DNA of 64,000 nucleotides from Microglena sp. YARC (lineage: Eukaryota; Chlorophyta; Chlorophyceae; Chlamydomonadales; Chlamydomonadaceae): the NCBI GenBank assembly GCA_022414725.1, contig CM039464.1:15175220-15239219 (forward strand). The letters run 5' to 3'. The position numbers and the translations under genes were made by a program. The notes beneath the pieces were generated by a model. The model saw nothing but the letters and a program-made list of their open reading frames with translations. It had not been told where the DNA came from and did not search any database. Positions 56,195 through 64,000 of the stretch are shown here, one piece after another. Numbering within the stretch: the stretch's first letter is position 1; every line of letters starts with the position of its first letter.

Positions 56195-57599
56195 AAGTTC
56201 AAAAAGGTGAGACGCATTGTGAGATTGGGGTTTTCAATGTATGGTGGAGGTAGTGGAGGTAAGAGATGTGCTGTGGTGGATGCTGTATCCCATGTGTGTG
56301 TAGGAGTTGATATGTTTGTTGTGCATGATGGTTGGGGCCCATTGAACGTGGACAACAGTGGAAGTGACTAGTTTGTCGTCGTTGTAGGAGCGCTTGCCCC
56401 GCCAGCTCGTGATGTGCAGGGCTTTGTATTGGGATCCGTAGGTAAGGTGGAGCAGGCGCGCCGGTGGTGTAGGTGCGCTGCTGTCGGGGGATGTCATGGC
56501 CTCGCGGATCCTGTCAGGGTGTGAGGTGGGAGTTATTCTATATGCACGGTAAAATTTAGAGGTGGAGGAGTGACGGATCCAGGATTTGCACTAGTAGTGG
56601 CGTGCTGCCCAGGTGGCATCACTGCTGGGGCAGCCCCATGCTTGGTGCGCGTGACTGCCTTCGGTCTGCGTGGGCCACGCCCACCATTGGTTTCCTTCCA
56701 GGTCCCCAATGGAATCCGCCTCGTAGTCTGCGTCAGTAACAGTGGCGTGAGGTTGGTAACGCTGGGTGAGTGGTGTGGAGGGTTCAATAGAAGCAGGAGA
56801 TTTAACGTTATCGGTTGTGTTCTGCGCAATTGTTTAACCGGGCGCAAGTTGTCGGTGTGAGAGGGGAAGTGGGTCAGAGTGTATTGGGGAGGCGACAGTT
56901 TGGAGGGAGGAGAGGTGAGCGGTGAGGCGGTTCAGGGACCGTTTGTGGTGTTTAGTAACTTTGTGTAAGGTGATAAGAGAGAGATCTGTAGTGCTGACAA
57001 GGTGAGTTCCCATGGGGGTTACCAGGTCATGGTATGAATAGATGGCCAGGTCATGGAATGGAGTCATGAGTGATACAGGGATTGCCTGTGGAGGGAGAGG
57101 AAGAGAGTGTATGTTAAGTTTGTCAAGAAGTTCTGTGTCATTCCAAGAAATTGTTGTCAGATTTTTTAATAATTTCCAGCTGGCGGGCTAGGGACATATA
57201 CTTAAGTTGCTTGCGGGATAGTGAGAGAGGATCTAGAGTGGTCATGGTGGAAGTTGATTTATTAAGGAGAGCTCTAGTGAGGATTCCCAGGTGACCTTGG
57301 TCGTTCATGGACTGGGGTGAGGGCTGTTGCAGTAATCTGGGTGTATTCAGTGAGTAGGGAGGGCACCCCTAGTCCTGCCTCTGTTTTAGGGAGGTGGAGA
57401 GCTCTTGTCGGAAAAGATCTGGGAAGGGAAGCAACAAGAGTTTAACTGTTTTTAATTCTGCTCTGTCAATGACGTGAATGTCGGTTAGTGAGAAGGGAGC
57501 TACTATCATGGGGTATTTAATAGCTGCTCTGACACATTGTGAAATTATTCGTAAGCATTGGGTGGGGGTTGCCCTGTTTTTAGCTTTGGTGAGGATACT

Positions 57600-58800
57600 C
57601 AGCCCTTTATTGTGAATGGTTTCAATAGAAGAGTGGAGTTGAGTTTTCCCAATTTAAGGTAAGTGAGATGTGAACCCCCAAGTATTTGTAGGCTTGGTCA
57701 GGCGGCTGGTAGGTAGCATAGGAGTTTCCTAGTGGAATTTTATCTAGCCTTACTGTTTGAGAGTGTTGTTGTTGAGTAGGTTGAGAGGCGGCCTGTGATT
57801 TGTGGAGTATGCCCACTGACCACACATTTTGGCACGTTAAGAGGAATGCCACCGACCAGATGCTAAAATGTTTGAACTTTACCACATTGGATGCGAAGGT
57901 CCTCTGAGCTGCCGGTTAAGGACAGCAGTATTCGTCAGCAATACCCCAAGCTGCTGGTGTGGTGTTCATCTGCTTTTCGGAGGGTAGGGGATGCTGCTCT
58001 GTATCCTCGTCAACCCAGAACGGAGCCACCTGTGTAGGGGTTCTAGAAAGATAATGAAGAGATAGGGGGAGAGAGAGTATCCCCCCGGATGGTGCCCCTA
58101 GTGATGGGGATGGGGGAGCCAGGTGTATTGTTAAGGAGAATAATGTAGTAGTAGAGTTTGTGTATGATTCCTTTAATAGTGTCTATAGTGTCAATCATGT
58201 TAAAAGCAGAGCTAAAAGTCGAAGTAGGCAGCATAGAGGTCCTGGTGGAAGAGGGCAGCGTCCTCAATGTTGTGGAGTAGGTTCAAGAGTTGTCTATAGG
58301 TACTTTTGTCTTTTCTGAAACCTTCATGGCAGGCGCTAAGAATGTGGTTGGTTTTCAGAGTACGGTAGTAATAGTGTGAAGTAACAAGGGAGGTCCAGAG
58401 TTTGGCTACAGCATTGTTAAAGGCCTATTGGCCTGTAGTTTTGAGGTAAGCAAGGATCTGATTTTTTGTAGAGCATGACTGTGTGTGAGGTTTTCCAGCA
58501 GTCTGGTGTTTCTCCAAGGATCCATACTAGCTGCACTGAGTTTGTGTTATGAATGAGGTGCATTTCCTGTCCGGGAGGCACATAAGTAATTCATTTTAGG
58601 TATGCCGTCTGGGCCAGTGGCTTTGTTGGTAGAGAGAGTTTCCTAATACAGTCAGCATAGGTGGTTGAGGGAGGAGAGAAAGGTGTAGGGAGAGGCCCAG
58701 CTGATTTTGTATGAGTTGCTGGAGTTTCCAAGTGGTATTTGTCTGTGTGTATTTCCCATGGAGGGGGGTGGCGTGTCGTGTTATAGTCATCTGAGATGGG
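57600..58800 (-). pseudogene. LINE reverse transcriptase, several frameshifts
   Basis: Recognisable pieces: FSSAFNMIDTIDTIKGIIHK (motif A), TRGTIRGDTLSPPI (motif B), IADE/TAVL-like catalytic loop near 57930 broken by one extra base, and QAYKYLGVHISLTLNW (thumb) at 57660-57700. Each is in a different frame or separated by stops. Confidence 0.65.
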
Positions 58801-59499
58801 TGGAGTTTGGAGGTGACATGAGTTTTCCCATATGTTTAGTCATAACTTCCAGGAGACCCTGCGGTGCTATGCTGGAGTGTGTGTGTGGGCATGCGTCCAG
58901 TAGATATCCATGCCAAGCATGGGTGTGTGTGGTGATTTTCAGGAGAGTGCGTGTGAAAGATATACCTGTGAGTTTGTCGTGCTTGTGTACTGAGGCGGCG
59001 TCGGAATTTCTTAATGGAGGCGGTTGCTCTCTCCTCTTTGAGTGCAACCTGCATTGTGACGTAATTCTGTAATACTTTGTTTAATATCAGCAGTTAAGCG
59101 AGAGACAATAGTCAGAGAGGAGAGTAATTTTTGAACCAGTTGCTGTTGTATTTTAATTTTAGTGGTAGGTGAGTATGTGCTGCCGTGTGAGGTTTTCTGC
59201 TTCTAAAAAAAGTTTTTTTCCATGTATTGTTGTTGGTCAAGGTGGTTGGAAGCTGTTCAGGAGTGCTTTAATGTGTTTAATATGGTAGTTAAGTCTTCTT
59301 AGGTTTTGGCAGTTTGTCTTGGCAGGAAGGTGCCTGGTATTGTACTACTGTAGGGCAGGTGTCAGTCATGATGGAAAGAGCTTTGGTGAAGAGTGACCAT
59401 GAAAGATTGATTTGTCATGCTGTGTTAAGGTCTTCTCGGGTATGGTGGCTTTGAGTTCTTGTCTAATAGATTGAATGTGTGCAGATGTTTTATCTTCTC

Positions 59500-60640
59500 C
59501 CATAGTAAAGTTTGTGCTATTAGTCCAGGCTTTATCTATGTTAATGTGGCTGTTGCTGGAATTGATGGAGAAACTTGATTAGAGATGGCTTCTTTAGCTT
59601 TGGCCATGTCTTGTTGCTTGAGAGGAAGCTGCAGTGAGGTGTTTGGATTGTGAGGTGATGTCAAGTTAGGAGGGAAAGAGAGAGGCGGTAATGTGTTGTT
59701 CCTTAGGGTCAAGTGGTCCAGTGTGTCTCCCATTTTCGGTGTGCAGTTTTTCTGTCACCTGTCAGGTTTGCAGTTGGAGCGGGGTTCATGAGAATGATGT
59801 CATCTATCCTGCTACTGTAGGAAGTAGTATGTTCTGATACGTAAGTGTGGGGAGTAAGTGACGGCTTGAATGTGAATTGGATAAATTCTATTAGGTCGTT
59901 GATAGTGGGGTGGTCCTCCAGGTGCATTCGATTGTTGTTGCCTTCTATCAGTAAGGTAGTAGTAGCGTGCAGTACTCCCCCTATGCAATATAGTGATGAG
60001 AGGGGTTTTGGATTATAATGTATAGTGAATGTGTTCATAATTCGGGCTCTTTTGGCAGGGTCATGCAGGGCATGTAGACGCCTAAAAGGTGTAGGCCTTG
60101 TTGTTAATAGTTTGATGAGTGAGCATGACCAGCTATGTCAGTGGGCAACGACTTCATGTTTAATTGGATGATGGTAGTAAGCGCAGTCTTTTTTATAAGT
60201 GTGGATAATCCAGCTGAGCGGGTTACAATGTTGTCTTGCCATTGGTAGCTTGCTTAATGGTTTGCTGCATAGTGATGAAGTGGTACGTCAGATAGGTGCT
60301 TGGTTTGATCATATTAATTATACCTGTGTTGTTAGAGCGGTGAGTTTTTGTTTGGTGAGAATAGCAATGTCTGGCTCCATTAGTCTCGCTATGGTCGTAG
60401 ATGTGTTCCCAGGCATGAGAAGACATGCCTCTGCCAGTTGGAAGTGATAAAAAACTGTTAGTGAGATCCCTAGGTGCAGTTGCTTGCTGTTTGAACAGGG
60501 ATATGAGGTAGTTGTGGTGCACTATTTTAATTCTTTTCGTTGGAAGGGTTTTTGTGGTGAGTTCTGGGGGTGAGTTAGTACGCTTCTTGGCTAGAGTTCT
60601 GCTCCCAAAAGATCCTGCTCTGGCGCATCTGTTGCTGTCG
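59500..60640 (-). pseudogene. LINE AP-like endonuclease, broken
   Basis: MEPDIAILTKTKTH (metal-binding E replaced by K), TLLIEGNNNRMHLEDHPTI (G-D-x-N region, D changed), TSYSSRIDDIILMNPAP and DTLDHLTLR (SDH-type end) appear in order across three frames. This is the layout of exonuclease-endonuclease-phosphatase domains of LINEs. Confidence 0.6.
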
Positions 60641-63456
60641 GGCTTGTATGGAGGGTCTAGTAGGGATGAGGAAGCGTTAGCTCTTGCGGAGAGTTGAGTT
60701 GTATAGCCCTGGGTGTTTTTTTTTGACGTGGTCGGTGATTTATGTGTAGAGTTTGAGTGGAGGGAAGTGGGGGTTGCAACGAGGTATGAGGTTCTTTTAG
60801 GTTTCTTAGATTTGGAGGCTCCTCGATCATCAGCAGACAAGGTCTACGGTTTCTGTAGGAGCTGAGGGGCTTCTGTAGGATCTGCAAGGGTGGTGAATGT
60901 GATCTTAGGGTGTGGAGGTCTGAGAGAAGTTGTTGAAGTTGTGAGAGAGTCTGTAAGGATCCATCTGGTCTGTAAGACTATCTGGTCTGAGGAGTCGTAG
61001 ATTGTGAGTAACGAGTGGTAGCGTAGGTCTATAATGATCTAGTTTGAGTTGGGTTCGGTTTGGTTGGCATACTAGTAAATTCAAGGCTGGAAAAGTTGAG
61101 GGCAGCGGGTAGTCCAGATGTGTCTGTAAGGGGTGTAAATTGCCCTTGAAGATGTTCCATCTCTCTTCACGGACGCTTCAGGGACTAGGGGCCTTTCAGA
61201 GCTTCATATTCCCGACCACTCCACCCGTGCCAGTTGTTAATGGCGCCTCTTAGCATTGTTCCATATCCAGCAAGTGATAATGTAGCGGAAGCAAGAGCAT
61301 TTGGTAGGGATGCGTGGTAGGATCGGCATCTGTGAGCTGCGCCCAGGCATGATACCTTTCAGAGGTAGAGTCAGTTGTAAGTCCCTGCAGATTTCTGTGT
61401 GGGGGCTAATATGGTGGGGAATGTATTCTTGGTATGTGAGAATGCTTATTAAGAGGCCCAAACGTTGAGTAGTTTGTGGAAGAAAGGTAGAGATTAATAA
61501 TGAGTGGCTAGAAGTAGGTTACCAAAGTGGTGGGCACGTGTTCATAGTGCCCTCTAGGGTCCAGTTGGCACGTATGTGTTGCAGCACCGAGGTCCTTACT
61601 GTAGGTGCTCATATTTACAGAAAAAAGTCTAGGATTTCGTCAAGTATCAAGACTGTGTACCTCTCAGGCTAAATGTTGAGGTAGTGGATTCCTGGCAGTT
61701 GGAGTCTCGACTTTAGGGGTTCCCAGATAATGGGAAGCAATTGGCGGTGGCGTGGATAACTGGGTTCGTTTCTCGGCCCTTCGGGTCGAGGGTGGGTGGC
61801 TGGCTTGGTCCTCCCTCCATGGGGCTCCTCCGAGGTCTCCTCGCATATGCAAGTTGTAGTGCGGTTGTGATCTAGCCATGCTTCTATTGGGTTGTCCTTG
61901 TTGCTAGTGCGCATAGGTCGTGGTCCGCTGGATCTATGAGCTCGGGTCCCATTTACGGAGGTTTGTGTTCAGTCTGAGAATTGTGGCCTCGTTTGAGAGC
62001 AGACTCATCAGGACAGTATCGCCAGGCTCACCTGAGAGTGAATCGATTGTCGGCTCGCATGTGCCATACTCGTTATGTCTCTGAGCAATATATACTCCGT
62101 TGGCATGTAAGTGGTTGAGTATGCAATGCTCAATTGCTGTGCCAGGTCCGTTCGCGAACAACGTGCGCCCTCCTTACTAGTCTGTTCCTTCCCTGTGGCG
62201 TTGTCCCTGGCTCTAGTGATGCGCTCCTGTGGCTGGGCTATTTCTCTCTCCAGTTGTCTGCTAATGTTCTAGCAAGGGAAGCACTCGACCATAGCCTGTG
62301 GTGTCCTAGGGGGGTGATATCTCACAACCGGTGAGCCATGTCGTCCGTTACATGCACGCCAGGTGATGAGTGGGGTGAGGAATGCCTCAAATGGGGTGGT
62401 GTAGATGCAGAAGGAGCTAAGCAGGGGACTGGAGAGTTGCCCTGGCCGTTGTCAGCTTGTGTAGTGCTCGATCGCGCCTAATTCTACGGCGGCTCGGTGT
62501 GGAGCTGTTGTGTTGAATAGAATCGCAGGCGTATGCGAGGATACTAGGGGTTCATGTAGGACCCCTAGGTAGTATTTATGGCGTGGCGACTCGGCAGAAA
62601 TATATGCTGGAGTTCCCAGTATGGGAAAGGTGGCGGTAGAGAAAGAGGAGAGGGGGAGAGGGGTGTGGTCTCCTTCCTCACCGTGGCGGGTGGGGGGTGC
62701 GGCAGTTGGATCTGGATGTGTTTAGGCTCGGTGGAGGCTGGGTGGGGGGGAGGCTCGTGGCGTGGCCTGGGGACCCCCCAAGTTGGCCTATTCATCTTTG
62801 AGTGCGCCTGGCAGAGGTCGAATACTTGAGTTTCCAGTATGAGCGGGTGGGGCCAGCGGAGGGTGTAGGGGCGTATGCACCCGAGTGGGGCGAGTCTGAC
62901 CCCTTCCGCTACAGGTGGGCTCGAGGGGCAGGCAAGCGGGTTGAGGTGTAATTAGGCTAGTCAGGATTGGTGAGGTGTATGAGGCTGCGTGATGACCTGG
63001 GTGATCATGGTAATACATAACCAGGTGGGTATACCGGGAGGAATATAAATAAAGCTATGGATGGTTCCGATGATGAGGTAGGGGCGGCAGGGACACGAGT
63101 TCTAGTCTGTACAGGTTGCATGCAGGTTCTCCGATTGGCAACTTATAGATAAAAGCCTTGCTGCCTCTTCCCTGTCGTACGTGTGCTAAAGGGTCCAGTA
63201 GCTACTGTGGTTGAGGGGGTTAGGGGTGGGGGCCAGTTTGCATCGGTAAGGTAGATGTCATGTCGTTGATTAATGTCCTCATCCCCGGCTACTGTATAAT
63301 GTTCCATTAGCGTATGAGCCCCTGGGCCCATGGCCCCTGAGGCATAGGGGTGAGCCACCACCCAAAATACTAGGAAATTTATCACACCGTACAGCGAGAG
63401 CACAGTGAAATAATGGTGCATGCCTGCCAGGTGACTGGAATTTACCCAGGAGTGGT
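60640..63456 (-). other. 5' part of the LINE or unrelated sequence
   Basis: Short Pro- and Thr-rich frames on the minus strand (62565-62795, 62788-63018, 61664-61914, 61934-62161, 63143-63421) could be remains of an ORF1. None has a recognisable motif and none is intact. Confidence 0.35.
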
Positions 63457-64000
63457 NNNNNNNNNNNNNNNNNNNNNNNNNNNNNNNNNNNNNNNNNNNN
63501 NNNNNNNNNNNNNNNNNNNNNNNNNNNNNNNNNNNNNNNNNNNNNNNNNNNNNNNNNNNNNNNNNNNNNNNNNNNNNNNNNNNNNNNNNNNNNNNNNNNN
63601 NNNNNNNNNNNNNNNNNNNNNNNNNNNNNNNNNNNNNNNNNNNNNNNNNNNNNNNNNNNNNNNNNNNNNNNNNNNNNNNNNNNNNNNNNNNNNNNNNNNN
63701 NNNNNNNNNNNNNNNNNNNNNNNNNNNNNNNNNNNNNNNNNNNNNNNNNNNNNNNNNNNNNNNNNNNNNNNNNNNNNNNNNNNNNNNNNNNNNNNNNNNN
63801 NNNNNNNNNNNNNNNNNNNNNNNNNNNNNNNNNNNNNNNNNNNNNNNNNNNNNNNNNNNNNNNNNNNNNNNNNNNNNNNNNNNNNNNNNNNNNNNNNNNN
63901 NNNNNNNNNNNNNNNNNNNNNNNNNNNNNNNNNNNNNNNNNNNNNNNNNNNNNNNNNNNNNNNNNNNNNNNNNNNNNNNNNNNNNNNNNNNNNNNNNNNN
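63457..64000. other. assembly gap
   Basis: Unbroken run of N to the end of the window. Confidence 1.

Larger units (their letters stand above)
53250..63456 (-). mobile_element. decayed Dualen/RandI-like non-LTR retrotransposon
   Basis: Leftward element. Its 3' end at about 53253 carries a short (GAAATT)n tail as read on +. Domains in transcript order: AP-like endonuclease (60640-59500), reverse transcriptase (58800-57600), uncharacterised linker (56190-54990), RNase H (54990-54530), zinc finger plus PD-(D/E)XK-like domain (54250-53530). Many frameshifts and stops break the frame. Having both an AP-like and a restriction-like endonuclease is the hallmark of the Dualen/RandI group first described in Chlamydomonas. 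The 5' end runs towards the N gap, so its limit is unknown. Confidence 0.75.

Overview
The window reads as nuclear DNA of a chlorophycean green alga, most likely a volvocine or other Chlamydomonadales relative. Three genes carry the paired pherophorin domains flanking a Ser/Pro-rich hinge that are typical of that order. Spliceosomal introns with GTAAGT/GTGAGT donors are abundant, base composition is moderate, and introns are long and full of repeats. I cannot name the species. About 540 Ns close the window.

Layout. 1-5.4 kb: dispersed repeats, a 2.4 kb satellite with a 517-bp higher-order period, a short orphan reading frame and a Helitron-like element. 5.96-26 kb: three pherophorin paralogues, one on + (5964-9568) and two on - (12257-15782, 21722-25966), all with the same tiny exon 1 / exon 2 / large exon 3 structure. 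Each is damaged: frameshifts in the first two, two in-frame TAG codons in the third. Between the second and third sits a complete, young LTR retrotransposon (16654-20523) with a 5-bp target duplication, a copia-type half-tRNA primer site and only a gag-like ORF. 26-28.4 kb: gene-poor repeats.

29.9-52.8 kb holds two divergent genes sharing a 350-bp start region. Leftward (41716 to 29926) is an unrecognised multi-exon gene with a coiled-coil-like exon and one membrane segment. Rightward (42067-52780) is an eight-exon RAD9 checkpoint-clamp gene whose intron phases all agree and which encodes 700 residues with a glutamine-rich insertion. 53.2-63.4 kb is a decayed leftward non-LTR retrotransposon with AP-like endonuclease, reverse transcriptase, RNase H and a C-terminal zinc finger/PD-(D/E)XK-like region, the combination known from the Dualen/RandI group.

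The most unusual signal is shared by both divergent genes. Many introns contain tandem arrays whose repeat unit is a copy of the neighbouring exon edge together with its splice site. Acceptor-side copies always lie upstream of the intact exon and donor-side copies always downstream, so the mRNA stays unchanged while introns fill with decoy splice junctions. I count at least eleven such arrays. Several families of short hAT-like elements with 8-bp target duplications account for much of the remaining intronic sequence.
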